A stretch of 56,065 bases of DNA from Verrucomicrobiales bacterium (GTDB lineage Bacteria > Verrucomicrobiota > Verrucomicrobiia > Limisphaerales > UBA11320), in the NCBI GenBank assembly GCA_016793885.1, contig JAEUHE010000124.1, positions 1 to 56,065 on the forward strand. The letters are read 5' to 3'. The notes under the pieces are model-generated. The model made no database searches. It was given only the letters and a program-made list of their open reading frames with translations, and was not told the DNA's origin. This document shows positions 1 to 9,539 of the stretch, in pieces. How positions within the stretch are numbered: position 1 is the first letter of the stretch; the number at the start of each line of letters is the position of its first letter. Both the position numbers and the translations under genes were made by a program.

Positions 1-77
1 AATAACCATCCCCCCCCGCAGCCTTGCCCAAAACTTTCCCATTCTCATTTGATCCCAGAGTCACTAAGGTCCGTCGC

Positions 78-1013
78 ATGCCGCCCAGCACCGCGGAAAG
101 ACGATCTTCGTCGATCGATGCCAAAGCCCTCATGGCGATTCGCAATCTCGAGTTGCGGGCCAGGGTTGTTGTCCAAGGATTTTGGAATGGCCTCCATCGG
201 AGCCCCTATCACGGATTCAGCGTGGAGTTCACGGAATACCGCGAATACACCCCCGGCGACGACCCGCGCTACCTCGACTGGAAGCTCTACGCGCGCAGCG
301 ACCGCTACTACATCAAGAAATTCGAGGACGAGACCAACCTGCGCTGCCACCTGTTGGTGGACAACAGCCGCTCCATGGGCTTCGGCAGCCTGGGCCACAC
401 GAAGTCGGACTACGCCAACACCTTGGCTGCCACCCTTGCGTGGTTCTTGTTTCAGCAGGGCGACGCCACCGGTCTGATGACCTTCGACGCCGAGATCCGG
501 GACTACCTGCCGCCCAAGGCTCGCAAGGGACATCTCCGACAAATCATGCTGGCGCTGGAAAAGCCAGCCAGCGGCGTTTCCACGGATCTGGCCGCTCCGC
601 TCCGTCGCATCGCTGACTTGGTGCGTCGTCGCGGCCTGCTCGTGCTCGTGTCCGACCTGCTCGCGCCCATCGAAACCCTCGACACTCACCTCGGGTTCCT
701 ATCCGCAGCCGGTCACGAAGTCGTGGTCTTTCAGGTGTTGGATCCTGCCGAGTTGTCGTTCCAGTTCAAGGAGGCCTCGCTCTTTCGCGACTTGGAGACG
801 GATCAAGAGCTATACATCGACCCCGAAGTGGCGCGAACGACCTATCAGGAGAAATTTTCCGCGCACAATGCGGCAGTCAAGCAAACCTGCGAACGCCATG
901 GCATCCAGTTTCACCCGGTCGTGTCGGACCAGCCGATGGAGTTTGCCCTGTTCGACTTTATGCGCAGCCGCATGCAACGAGCGCGCAGCGTGCGACGTCG
1001 TGTGTTGAGGTAA
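78..1013 (+). CDS. DUF58 domain protein (VWA-like)
   Basis: This is a DUF58-family protein of about 311 residues. DUF58 proteins are usually encoded next to a MoxR AAA+ ATPase and are thought to act as its partner in folding or assembling other proteins. The DUF58 signature EYTPGDDPRYLDW is followed by a von Willebrand A-like segment with a MIDAS-type DNSRS motif, so metal-dependent binding is plausible. There is no signal peptide or membrane helix, which suggests a cytoplasmic protein. The frame is open from a TTG at 24, but the ATG at 78 is a more natural start. It ends 4 nt before the PIG-L gene, so the two are probably co-transcribed. Any MoxR gene would lie upstream of the window. Confidence 0.85.
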   Translation: MPPSTAERRSSSIDAKALMAIRNLELRARVVVQGFWNGLHRSPYHGFSVEFTEYREYTPGDDPRYLDWKLYARSDRYYIKKFEDETNLRCHLLVDNSRSMGFGSLGHTKSDYANTLAATLAWFLFQQGDATGLMTFDAEIRDYLPPKARKGHLRQIMLALEKPASGVSTDLAAPLRRIADLVRRRGLLVLVSDLLAPIETLDTHLGFLSAAGHEVVVFQVLDPAELSFQFKEASLFRDLETDQELYIDPEVARTTYQEKFSAHNAAVKQTCERHGIQFHPVVSDQPMEFALFDFMRSRMQRARSVRRRVLR

Positions 1014-1017
1014 TCGC

Positions 1018-1902
1018 ATGCTGAAGGTTCAATACATTCACGCTCACTACGACGACTACGAATTCACCGCCGCGGGCACCTTCGAGCTGTGGAGACGACA
1101 ACTTGGGTCGGAGTTCAAAGCGCAGGTCGTGGTATGCACCGACGGCAAAGCAGGCCACCATTTTCGCACCCGGGAGGAAACCGGCCTGGTCCGACTCGAA
1201 GAGCAGCGCGAATCGGCACGGCTAGGCCGGTATGAGTTCAAACCCTTACTCTTGCCCGATGGCACCCAACCTCGCGAGGCTTGTTTACCGGTTTCCATTC
1301 CCCTGCTCGCCGCGCTGTGGAAAACCATTCGCGATTTTGAGCCGGACTATCTGTTCTGCCCCCCGCTCGTGACGGATCCCCTGGCCGGACTCCACAATGA
1401 TCACCAAACCATCGCGGAGGCCGTTCGTCGCGTGGCCTACATGATCAATGTGCCTCACGCGTTCACTCCGGAGTTTCCAGCCGACGAGACCGCCTCCAAG
1501 CCCTGCAAGGTTCCGGTCATCATCCCGGTGTACGATGGCTATCAATTTGGAGCGAACAGCTTCGACCTGGCGGTCAATACCGACGCAACGTTCCCCGTGG
1601 TGAGCGAGATGACCTGGGCTCACCAATCTCAAGTTCGTGAATGGCTGCCCTGGGTCGGTCGGCATCAGATGGAACCCCCAGCCGATTTGGAGGCTTGGCG
1701 GAAAACCCTGCGCGCACGGTTCAGTCGAAGGAACGGGGAGCTGGGCCTTCAGACCGAGGATTACATGGAGGTGTTCACCGTGAGTGCCTGGGGTGAAATC
1801 CCGACGATCGACCAGCTGAGGAAGGACTTCCCATTCCTGGATCCCGAAAGATCCAACCTCGCGGCTCTGGCGGCCCGTCTCAAGCGGTGGCGCTCGGAGT
1901 AG
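1018..1902 (+). CDS. PIG-L family deacetylase
   Basis: This 294-residue protein belongs to the GlcNAc-PI de-N-acetylase (PIG-L/LmbE) family of zinc-dependent deacetylases, which act on N-acetyl sugars in glycolipids, mycothiol or bacillithiol. The N-terminal metal motif reads HAHYDD (residues 8-13), a variant of the usual AHPDDE. A second metal motif, HNDHQ, corresponds to the family HPDH and is followed by a helix. The Tyr in place of Pro in the first motif is slightly unusual. The true substrate cannot be read from the sequence. The ATG follows the DUF58 stop by 4 nt, which indicates translational coupling. It faces metF tail to tail. Confidence 0.85.
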   Translation: MLKVQYIHAHYDDYEFTAAGTFELWRRQLGSEFKAQVVVCTDGKAGHHFRTREETGLVRLEEQRESARLGRYEFKPLLLPDGTQPREACLPVSIPLLAALWKTIRDFEPDYLFCPPLVTDPLAGLHNDHQTIAEAVRRVAYMINVPHAFTPEFPADETASKPCKVPVIIPVYDGYQFGANSFDLAVNTDATFPVVSEMTWAHQSQVREWLPWVGRHQMEPPADLEAWRKTLRARFSRRNGELGLQTEDYMEVFTVSAWGEIPTIDQLRKDFPFLDPERSNLAALAARLKRWRSE

Positions 1903-1984
1903 GGAGCGATGGCCGATAAGCGATCGTCTCCATCAAGGCTCTCCACGACGCATCCACTCCCAATTCGCTACCCTAGGGCCCATC

Positions 1985-2027
1985 AGGGCTCGAGCGGAAT
2001 CTCGCCCTACCCCGTATCGCTGGGGTA
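1985..2027. terminator. Two adjacent hairpins between convergent genes
   Basis: The 133-bp gap between the PIG-L gene and metF has two inverted repeats. One pairs AGGGC (1985-1989) with GCCCT (2004-2008), with an inner GAG/CTC. The next pairs TACCCC (2008-2013) with GGGGTA (2022-2027). Neither has a clear T-run. They may terminate transcription of the convergent genes, or may be part of a dispersed palindromic repeat. Confidence 0.35.
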
Positions 2028-2035
2028 AGGTCAAC

Positions 2036-2935
2036 TCAACCCTTACCGCCGCCTAGCCCGAGATTCTTGGCGACCTGCACCGTGCTCCGCGCTTTGTTGA
2101 GACAGTAGAAATGGAGCCCGGTCACCCCGGCCTTGAGCAATCCCTCGCCCTGTCGAGTCGCGTACTCGATTCCAAATTCGATGGCGGCCTCCTCACTGTC
2201 CCCCAGTTTCTCCAGCGAGGCAGCCAGCCCCTCAGGGATACGGGCGCCGCACAGAGCGGTGAATTTCTTGATCTGAGTCGCGCTCAGAATCGGGATCAGG
2301 CCGGGAATCAGCGTCGCCGTATTCCCTAGTTTCGTGAGAAAATCCCGAAAGCGAAAGAAGTCGTCGTTGTCGAAGAAAAGCTGAGTGATGACGAAATCAG
2401 CGCCACGATCAATCTTGGCCTTCAGCCGATGCCAATCCACTTCGCGTCCTTCCTTGCACGCGATATGTCCCTCCGGAAAGCCGGCGGTACCGATGGAGAA
2501 CCCGCCCATCTCACGGATGAAAGCAACCAGCTCGTGCGAGTACTCGAAGCCGCCGGGGGTCTTCACGAACTCCGTTTGACCGCCAGGAGGATCGCCTCGA
2601 AGTGCGAGAATGTTGCGAATACCGCGCGCTCGGGCATCGTGAAGAACCTCCGACAACTGTTCCCGGGTCGAGCCGACACAGGTCAAGTGAGCCATCGAAG
2701 TGAGCCTATGCTCTTTTTGAATGCGCTCGACGATCCCCAGCGTCTTGTCGCGTGTACTCCCGCCTGCCCCGTAAGTCACCGAACAATAATCAGGATGGAG
2801 GTTGACCAAGTCAGGGATGGTTCGTTCAAACAGCGCTTTCTCACCCTCCGGGGTTTTCGGAGGAAAGAACTCGAACGAAAACGCCGGCCGACCCGCTGCC
2901 TTACACCGCGCGTGGATATCCCTAATCAATTCCAT
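2036..2935 (-). CDS. metF: Methylenetetrahydrofolate reductase
   Basis: MetF reduces 5,10-methylene-THF to 5-methyl-THF using NAD(P)H and FAD, supplying the methyl group for methionine synthesis. The motif FSFEFFPPKTPEGE near the N-terminus is diagnostic of the family, and the remainder fits the single TIM-barrel bacterial form of about 300 residues. The frame is open 36 nt further upstream to a TTG at 2971. The ATG at 2935 (MELIRDIHAR) puts the start just ahead of the conserved motif and is preferred. The gene diverges from argA across a short region with a strong hairpin. I see no SAM riboswitch in that leader. No other methionine or folate gene is adjacent. Confidence 0.93.
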   Translation of the reverse strand: MELIRDIHARCKAAGRPAFSFEFFPPKTPEGEKALFERTIPDLVNLHPDYCSVTYGAGGSTRDKTLGIVERIQKEHRLTSMAHLTCVGSTREQLSEVLHDARARGIRNILALRGDPPGGQTEFVKTPGGFEYSHELVAFIREMGGFSIGTAGFPEGHIACKEGREVDWHRLKAKIDRGADFVITQLFFDNDDFFRFRDFLTKLGNTATLIPGLIPILSATQIKKFTALCGARIPEGLAASLEKLGDSEEAAIEFGIEYATRQGEGLLKAGVTGLHFYCLNKARSTVQVAKNLGLGGGKG

Positions 2936-3067
2936 TTCGGTGACGCTATCGTTGAGCCGGGAACAATTCAAGGCGAACCCATACCGGTATGGATGCCAAA
3001 CATCCCGGCGGTCGAACTAAAATAAGGATTGCACCTCGGCGAAAACAGCTTACTAGTGCGGGCGCAA

Positions 3068-3104
3068 GCCGGCAGGTATCCTGTTGTATCTAGGATGAGC
3101 CGGC
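3068..3104. other. Hairpin in the metF/argA divergent region
   Basis: GCCGGC (3068-3073) pairs with GCCGGC (3099-3104), and inside it ATCCT (3078-3082) pairs with AGGAT (3092-3096) around a 9-nt loop. It ends 13 nt before the argA start, so it would lie in the argA 5' leader or overlap an operator. Confidence 0.4.
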
Positions 3105-3117
3105 ACTGGACTCTGAA

Positions 3118-4422
3118 ATGAAGCTGACCAACCTGCGGGGCATTCTCCAATATGTTCCGCGATTTCGTGAAAAAACGTTCGTCCTGAGCATCGACGGTGC
3201 GGTGGTCATGGATGAGATCTTCGCGAGCCTCCTCCAGGACATTGCGGTACTCCGCTCACTCAACATCCGAGTGGTGATCGTCCATGGAGCTGCGGCGCAG
3301 ATCAAGAGCCTAGGGGAAGAACAAGCTGTCACTCCCAGCGACCTCGAAGGGAACGGCGTGACTGACGGCGTTACCCTCAAACTGGCGCTCACCGCCGCCA
3401 ATCGACTCACCCACGAGATTCTGGAAGGTCTTTCGGCCAACGATCTCCGCGCCGTCTCCACCAACGCGGTGATCGCGCATCCCCTGGGAATCTTGCAGGG
3501 GGTCGACCATCTCTTTACCGGCAAGGTGGAGCGGGTCGATGTGGAGATGCTCCAAAGCCTGCTCAACCAGGGCATCGTTCCAATCTTGCCGCCGCTCGGA
3601 TTTGACGGGGAAGGCCGCACCTACCGGGTAAACTCGGACCATGTGGCGGTCGCCGTCGCTGAGGCGCTCAAGGCGATCAAACTGATTTTTATCGGGAGCA
3701 TGGATGGCCTCATCTTCCAGAACCAAAAGATTCCGGACATGCTGGCGAGTTCCCTTTCGACGCAGCTCAGCACGCGCAAAGCCGACTTCCATCCCGATTG
3801 CCTCTCCAAGGCTACCCACGCCGCCCAAGCCTGCCAGATGGGAATTCCGCGAGTGCATATCATCAATGGCCTCGTGAACGAGGCTTTGTTGGCGGAGGTG
3901 TTCTCGAATGAGGGCATCGGGACGCTCATCTACGCGAACGAATACAGCCAGGTGCGGCCGGCTCTGCGGAAGGATATCCGCAACATCCTGCTGCTGATCA
4001 AGAATTCGGTGGAGTCTGCCGAGCTGGTGAAACGGACGCGCACAAGCATCGAGAAGCAGCTCGGGGATTACTACCTATACGAGTTGGACCGGAACATTGT
4101 GGGTTGTGTTGCGGTGCATACTTATCCCGAAGAGAAGGCTGCGGAGCTGGCCTGTCTCTTTGTCAGCCGCGGGCATGAAAATCAGGGCATCGGACGCAAG
4201 CTCATCCAGTTCGCCGAAAGCCGCGCCCGAGAGCTGGGGATGAAGGAGATGTTCGCGCTCTCGACCCAGGCTTTCACCTACTTTCAGAGCAAGGGCGGAT
4301 TCATCGAGGCCTCGCCCGATATGCTTCCAGCCAGCCGCAAGGAGAAGTACGAACAGAGCGGTAGGTTCTCCAAAATCCTGCTCAAGCGACTCACTCCCCC
4401 TCAAAACGGGACATCATCCTAG
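3118..4422 (+). CDS. argA: Amino-acid N-acetyltransferase (N-acetylglutamate synthase)
   Basis: ArgA transfers acetyl from acetyl-CoA to glutamate, the first step of arginine biosynthesis. The 434-residue length matches the classical two-domain enzyme. An amino-acid-kinase-fold domain (about residues 15-290, with VVIVHGAAAQI) carries the usual arginine-binding site, and a C-terminal GNAT domain (about 300-430) has an acetyl-CoA loop near NQGIGRKLI. The segment linking them (LLIKNSVESAELVKRT) matches ArgA rather than a stand-alone ArgB kinase. The ATG at 3118 opens directly into conserved sequence. No other arg gene is nearby. Arginine feedback inhibition is expected from the family, not visible here. 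Confidence 0.9.
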   Translation: MKLTNLRGILQYVPRFREKTFVLSIDGAVVMDEIFASLLQDIAVLRSLNIRVVIVHGAAAQIKSLGEEQAVTPSDLEGNGVTDGVTLKLALTAANRLTHEILEGLSANDLRAVSTNAVIAHPLGILQGVDHLFTGKVERVDVEMLQSLLNQGIVPILPPLGFDGEGRTYRVNSDHVAVAVAEALKAIKLIFIGSMDGLIFQNQKIPDMLASSLSTQLSTRKADFHPDCLSKATHAAQACQMGIPRVHIINGLVNEALLAEVFSNEGIGTLIYANEYSQVRPALRKDIRNILLLIKNSVESAELVKRTRTSIEKQLGDYYLYELDRNIVGCVAVHTYPEEKAAELACLFVSRGHENQGIGRKLIQFAESRARELGMKEMFALSTQAFTYFQSKGGFIEASPDMLPASRKEKYEQSGRFSKILLKRLTPPQNGTSS

Positions 4423-4469
4423 GGCTGACTCCACGTTTCCCGCGGTTCCCGGCCCCGATGCCGCAATGG

Positions 4470-4505
4470 GCTAGGGCTCGCCCCGGCCGAGGTGTGGGGC
4501 CTAGC
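4470..4505 (+). other. Stem-loop between argA and eno
   Basis: GCTAGG (4470-4475) pairs with CCTAGC (4500-4505), and CCCC (4481-4484) with GGGG (4496-4499), leaving a 5-nt bulge and an 11-nt loop. No T-run follows, so it is not a classic intrinsic terminator. It could be the 3' end structure of the argA transcript. Confidence 0.35.
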
Positions 4506-4556
4506 GGTCCCGGAATGAGGCTCGTCCGCTCTCGACTGCCCCCCTGCAACGACTGC

Positions 4557-5928
<1,372 letters not shown>

Positions 5929-5974
5929 TCCTGCCGAAGGCCAGCCGGATTGAGTCCGGTCTGGCAAACAAGCT

Positions 5975-6008
5975 AGCCAGAGCTCCGGTATTATCCAGGG
6001 CTCTGGCT
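5975..6008 (+). terminator. Intrinsic terminator after eno
   Basis: A perfect 9-bp stem, AGCCAGAGC (5975-5983) with GCTCTGGCT (6000-6008), is followed by the T-rich stretch TTTCTTCT. It lies about 46 nt after the enolase stop codon. Confidence 0.7.
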
Positions 6009-6090
6009 TTCTTCTGCCCGTGCACCCCCCAGTTGGGGAGGAACCACCAGCTAAGGGGCCACGGCAAACCGGCTTGCTAGTCGGTGAGGT

Positions 6091-6963
6091 TTAGAACCGG
6101 AAGATCATGTCAAAGGTGTAACGATCTTCGAAGAGGCCCTGAGGATGAGTCAGTCCCCGCTCGTAGGCGACACCCAGGTCCACCCACGAGAGAAGTCGAG
6201 AACGGAAGCCAACGCCACCGGTCACATCCGTGGTCCCAGCAGCATTGGACGCTCCGAAGTTAATAAGGTCATAGCCCTCATGCGTCAGCCCGAGCCCACG
6301 ACCATTGTTCAAAGTTGAGTACGCGTTCAGCGCAACAAACGGGATGAAGTACTGGCAGGTGACATAGTCGACCTGGGCACTGTAATGCAACTGAGCGGTC
6401 TCCTGGCTGAAGTCGTTAGGGATTCGCGCGCCGATGCTACCGGTCAGGTTCAGCCGATCGTAACCTTTGGCGGCCGACACGAATAGGTCCCACTCACCGC
6501 GTCCATTGCCTTGGAACACCCGTTGATTTCCGGTCGGGAGCTCAAACTTGAAACCGGGCGTCACGATGAAGTCGTTTTCCTTATCATCGATCACGGCATA
6601 CTTCAGGCCTGCGCCGATATCCGCCCAGCCGTCGTTATGCGCCACCGCTCGGCTCGGGTGGAGCGAGATGTAGCCGTCCTTGGTGGCAATCAGCGCCAGG
6701 CGATCAGTGATCGCCCATCGCACTTGCGCCGCAAACACGCGCGCGATTCCACCCTGCGTCACAAACGACTCGTCGATGTTGTGGTAGGCAAAGATAGGAC
6801 GAACCTCGCTCGTGATGTGCGGATCTTCAAAGAAGAGCGGATTGGTAACCGGTGAGATGTGGATAGGTTCTGCATCCGCTTCGGCAGCCTGAACTCCAGA
6901 GCTCAGGCCAACACTCGCCACAGCAGCGCAGGTTAGAAGGGAAACTTTTGTTGAGTTCATCAT
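6091..6963 (-). CDS. Secreted outer-membrane beta-barrel protein
   Basis: This 290-residue protein has a clear signal peptide (hydrophobic core and VQAAEA cleavage region near residue 26). Alternating polar and aromatic strands follow, and the last residues are MIFRF, a terminal aromatic typical of outer-membrane barrels recognised by BamA. The pattern (IGAGLKYAVID..., IVTPGFKFELPTGN) resembles the MetA/phenol-degradation 'transporter' barrel group, which are presumed small-molecule channels. The substrate is unknown. It stands alone, diverging from the small gene at 7118. The start is an ATG-ATG pair and either codon is possible. Confidence 0.7.
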   Translation of the reverse strand: MMNSTKVSLLTCAAVASVGLSSGVQAAEADAEPIHISPVTNPLFFEDPHITSEVRPIFAYHNIDESFVTQGGIARVFAAQVRWAITDRLALIATKDGYISLHPSRAVAHNDGWADIGAGLKYAVIDDKENDFIVTPGFKFELPTGNQRVFQGNGRGEWDLFVSAAKGYDRLNLTGSIGARIPNDFSQETAQLHYSAQVDYVTCQYFIPFVALNAYSTLNNGRGLGLTHEGYDLINFGASNAAGTTDVTGGVGFRSRLLSWVDLGVAYERGLTHPQGLFEDRYTFDMIFRF

Positions 6964-7071
6964 ACGCGTTCATGTTTAGAGGCTTCACCGCAGCCTGACT
7001 CAACCCTTCTTGACCAAGAACCGGCTGGAATTGCTCTCTGAGACAAACTGTCGGCCAGCCAAAACCCGGAC

Positions 7072-7102
7072 TTGCCCTCCGAGGCTGAGCAGTCTCTATA
7101 AT
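7072..7102 (+). promoter_or_regulatory. Candidate promoter with perfect -10
   Basis: A perfect TATAAT at 7097-7102 is preceded by TTGCCC (7072-7077) at a 19-nt spacing. The next gene's ATG is at 7118, so the leader would be only about 8-10 nt long. Confidence 0.45.
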
Positions 7103-7117
7103 CATGAAAAGCACTCC

Positions 7118-7459
7118 ATGTTATTGCTCAAAGGCGAAAAAATCCACGTCGTGCACCGCCGGCTGTTCGATCACGACATCCGCAAGCACTTCATCGGCGA
7201 GGTTGAGGACTACGAGCACGGAATCGTGCGTGTGGTCGGGCATGTTTGGGTAATCGAAGACATCAAGGAGAATATCTTCCGCCGGAAACCAGAACCGCGG
7301 ACACGTCTCATCTCACTCAGCTCTGGCGAGGTGTTCGTCAATGTTCTGCCTCCGACCATCGATTTGGAAAAAGTCCGCTATGAGGGCGTGGGCCACAATG
7401 TGCGCGTCACGGACGGCTCGGACTGGCACCTCGACATCAAGGAATTCGGCTGGGCCTAG
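7118..7459 (+). CDS. Small conserved-looking protein, function unknown
   Basis: A 113-residue protein starting MLLLKGEKIHVVHRR. I do not recognise its family. The sequence is rich in short beta-strand patterns (HFIGEVEDYE, IVRVVGHVWVIE, VRYEGVGHNVRVT) and acidic residues, with no signal peptide or membrane segment, so a small cytoplasmic beta-protein is likely. The frame is open to 7010, but that upstream part is low-complexity in character and lies before a perfect -10 box. The ATG at 7118 is therefore preferred. It has no Shine-Dalgarno and would have a very short leader. Confidence 0.6.
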   Translation: MLLLKGEKIHVVHRRLFDHDIRKHFIGEVEDYEHGIVRVVGHVWVIEDIKENIFRRKPEPRTRLISLSSGEVFVNVLPPTIDLEKVRYEGVGHNVRVTDGSDWHLDIKEFGWA

Positions 7460-7470
7460 ACCGCGGCTCC

Positions 7471-8871
7471 TCACTGGCGGCGCAGCCGGAAAAATGCCCG
7501 CTCCGCGGAGAGCGGAAGCTTGAGTCGATACCGGTCTCCCTGCTTCCTGGGAAGCTCTGCCACCCCGCTCCAGGGTCCGGACGCAGCGGAACGTGATGTT
7601 TCGAGCGCGAAGCCGATCGCCAGGGCCGACCAGGAAAACTCGACACCCTCGGAGACAATCTCAACTCCCAGGCGCGGAGGGGTGAGCAGATCCCGCACTA
7701 CCGTCCACCGCGTGGTCGAGCTCAACCGCTCGAGCGGATCGTTCCTGACGAGTGGAGTGGTGAGGACCAAATCCGCGGTAAGCACATTAGTTTCGAAGGG
7801 CAAGGCGACGCCAGGTAGGGACAGTTTAAGCCCAGGCTCTGAGGGACCCAATGGAACTCCATTTAGCGCCCAACTCACACTGGCAGACTCCGAGGCGACC
7901 GTGAGTATCTCCAACACGAAATCCCGCTGGTCGTAGAGTGAGATGCTCACCGGAATGTCGACTGCCGGCAACGTGCTTGGAGGCTGAGGCAAGCGCTCAT
8001 GGATGCTGAGCACCAAAGCCTCGGAGCATACTTCGCAGAACGGCACGCCCAGCGCTCTCATTTTGCAATCATGCTTAGGTCGATACCAACCCGTGGTGTG
8101 GTAATGGGCGCCTTCGAACAACCCGACAACGGACTCGAAACCTGACGACGGGGTAGGAACTGGGGTTGAGGCTCGGATCCACGCATTCCATTTGACCTGG
8201 GCGCGCACCGTAGTACGGGTGGTATTGGGTTCTTCGACATCCGGATAGCCAGGGTTGGCAGTGGAGTATTCATCTCCCAGGCGGGCCAGCGTGTGTCCCA
8301 GCTCGTGCACGGCGATTTCTCTCGAACTGGAATGGTTGGAGACCACCAAGGTGCGACCTCCGGATCCGCCATACTCGGGATCATTCACAACGATCGCCAC
8401 CAGGTCATATTCGGGATACATCGCGGCGAGCAACTCCAACACTTTGCCCTGGCCATTCGCGCTGTTGGAGTCGTGGTTGTTGGGCGGGATCGTGATGAGC
8501 CTCTGAATCCCAAAGCTGTCGAAGCTGCTGTTAAAATAGGTATTGCGAAAGGAACCCCGAAACGGGTGGTCTGACCCGGATTCCTGCGAGGCGACGAACA
8601 CACCGACCACATTAAAATGGCTGGCATACTCCCTCAGAGGAGGGGCCTGAAGGATCCCGTCGGCCACCGCTCGGGCATCACGCAGGAACACGTCGCGTTC
8701 CGCCTCCAGGTAACCTTCGGAGAGGATGACGAGGTTGAGTCTAGCCTCCGCCGGTCCGTTCACGGACAACCGGACCAGCTCGCCAATCGCTGCCGAGACA
8801 TGAACTGGGGAGCTGACCAGAAAACAGACCAGGACCCAAGCAATCCACCGCCCATGTCGGGGCTTCTTCAT
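7471..8871 (-). CDS. Secreted peptidase, M64 (IgA peptidase-like) family
   Basis: This 466-residue secreted zinc metallopeptidase has a signal peptide ending near VHVSAA. The M64 signature follows: LNLVILSEGYLEAE near the start, then the zinc motif HELGHTLARLGDEY, a metzincin-type HExxH site with a nearby acidic residue. M64 includes the Clostridium ramosum IgA peptidase, but most members in environmental bacteria have no known substrate. A C-terminal region of about 150 residues is beta-rich and ends RAFFRLRRQ, a pattern common in secreted verrucomicrobial proteins. Its start overlaps the upstream gene's stop by 4 nt (ATGA), so the two are translationally coupled. Confidence 0.82.
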   Translation of the reverse strand: MKKPRHGRWIAWVLVCFLVSSPVHVSAAIGELVRLSVNGPAEARLNLVILSEGYLEAERDVFLRDARAVADGILQAPPLREYASHFNVVGVFVASQESGSDHPFRGSFRNTYFNSSFDSFGIQRLITIPPNNHDSNSANGQGKVLELLAAMYPEYDLVAIVVNDPEYGGSGGRTLVVSNHSSSREIAVHELGHTLARLGDEYSTANPGYPDVEEPNTTRTTVRAQVKWNAWIRASTPVPTPSSGFESVVGLFEGAHYHTTGWYRPKHDCKMRALGVPFCEVCSEALVLSIHERLPQPPSTLPAVDIPVSISLYDQRDFVLEILTVASESASVSWALNGVPLGPSEPGLKLSLPGVALPFETNVLTADLVLTTPLVRNDPLERLSSTTRWTVVRDLLTPPRLGVEIVSEGVEFSWSALAIGFALETSRSAASGPWSGVAELPRKQGDRYRLKLPLSAERAFFRLRRQ

Positions 8872-9392
8872 GGTCCTCTCAGCGGTGCTGTTGTCGCCGG
8901 AAGTAGCGACAAGCGAACCAGGACCGGACGCGGACCACCGGGAACCCCTCCCAACTGGGGACCCACTTCAGGAGCGGCCAGCGGGGGATTCGGGATGGCC
9001 CCGAGTAGTTGAAACTCGCTGGCTGACGGCTTCAAAGGAACCCGAACCAACACCTCTCCGGTGGGAAGCCATTTCTCGATTTGACGGATCCCCCCCGGCT
9101 GACTCTCGTCCGGAAACTCGAACCTTTGTCGCCGAGGATCCTCTAGCGCAGACACCCAGAGGGCATTGCCTTGAACGTCGGCCAGTCGAATTTGGAGTGC
9201 ACCTTCGGCGGAAGGCTGCGGTTTCAGCCGGCCGGCAACGCGCTCGCTTTTGACCACCGTGACTTGATTGCTCACCCAGCGAAGATGCACCAACAAAAAG
9301 GCATCACGCGGGCCAGCCACCGGCACGGTGGCTGCGCCCGCGGTGGTAACCGCGAACAGGACGAAAGCCCAAAGTATGCGGATTGGGTCCAT
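8868..9392 (-). CDS. Secreted protein upstream of the M64 peptidase
   Basis: About 174 residues, unrecognised. MDPIRILWAFVLFAVTTAG gives a clean signal peptide, so the ATG at 9392 is preferred over in-frame GTG (9419) and ATG (9410) candidates. The mature part is beta-rich with a proline-rich tail. The stop overlaps the ATG of the M64 peptidase gene by 4 nt, so it is probably a co-translated partner, for example an inhibitor, anchor or chaperone of the peptidase. That role is a guess from position only. Confidence 0.6.
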   Translation of the reverse strand: MDPIRILWAFVLFAVTTAGAATVPVAGPRDAFLLVHLRWVSNQVTVVKSERVAGRLKPQPSAEGALQIRLADVQGNALWVSALEDPRRQRFEFPDESQPGGIRQIEKWLPTGEVLVRVPLKPSASEFQLLGAIPNPPLAAPEVGPQLGGVPGGPRPVLVRLSLLPATTAPLRGP

Positions 9393-9440
9393 AACAAACT
9401 GATGTCCCATCGGCTGCACCGCGCAGAAGCCGGCTCAGAT

Positions 9441-9519
9441 CGCCTAACCGAGGGACCGAAACCGAGGCCTGTCCGAGTTCATTACCGGCTCCCGGAGCTT
9501 CAGCAGCGCCGGTTAGGCG
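9441..9519 (-). other. 10-bp inverted repeat in the ilvD to M64 operon gap
   Basis: CGCCTAACCG (9441-9450) and CGGTTAGGCG (9510-9519) are perfect complements 59 nt apart. A smaller GCTCC/GGAGC palindrome lies between them. The element fills the 115-bp gap after ilvD and would be in the 5' leader of the secreted-protein operon if transcription starts at the -10 box at 9534-9539. Confidence 0.45.
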
Positions 9520-9533
9520 GCAAACCGCTGTCC

Positions 9534-9539
9534 ATTATA
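9534..9539 (-). promoter_or_regulatory. TATAAT -10 box overlapping the ilvD stop
   Basis: On the minus strand a perfect TATAAT spans the ilvD stop codon (TAA at 9537-9535). No strong -35 is visible. It would start transcripts near 9526, giving a leader of about 130 nt ahead of the ATG at 9392. Confidence 0.3.

Noticed and set aside
2936-3067. Possible SAM riboswitch upstream of metF
   Set aside because: I could not find the conserved core of any SAM riboswitch class. Only an unrelated hairpin near argA is present.
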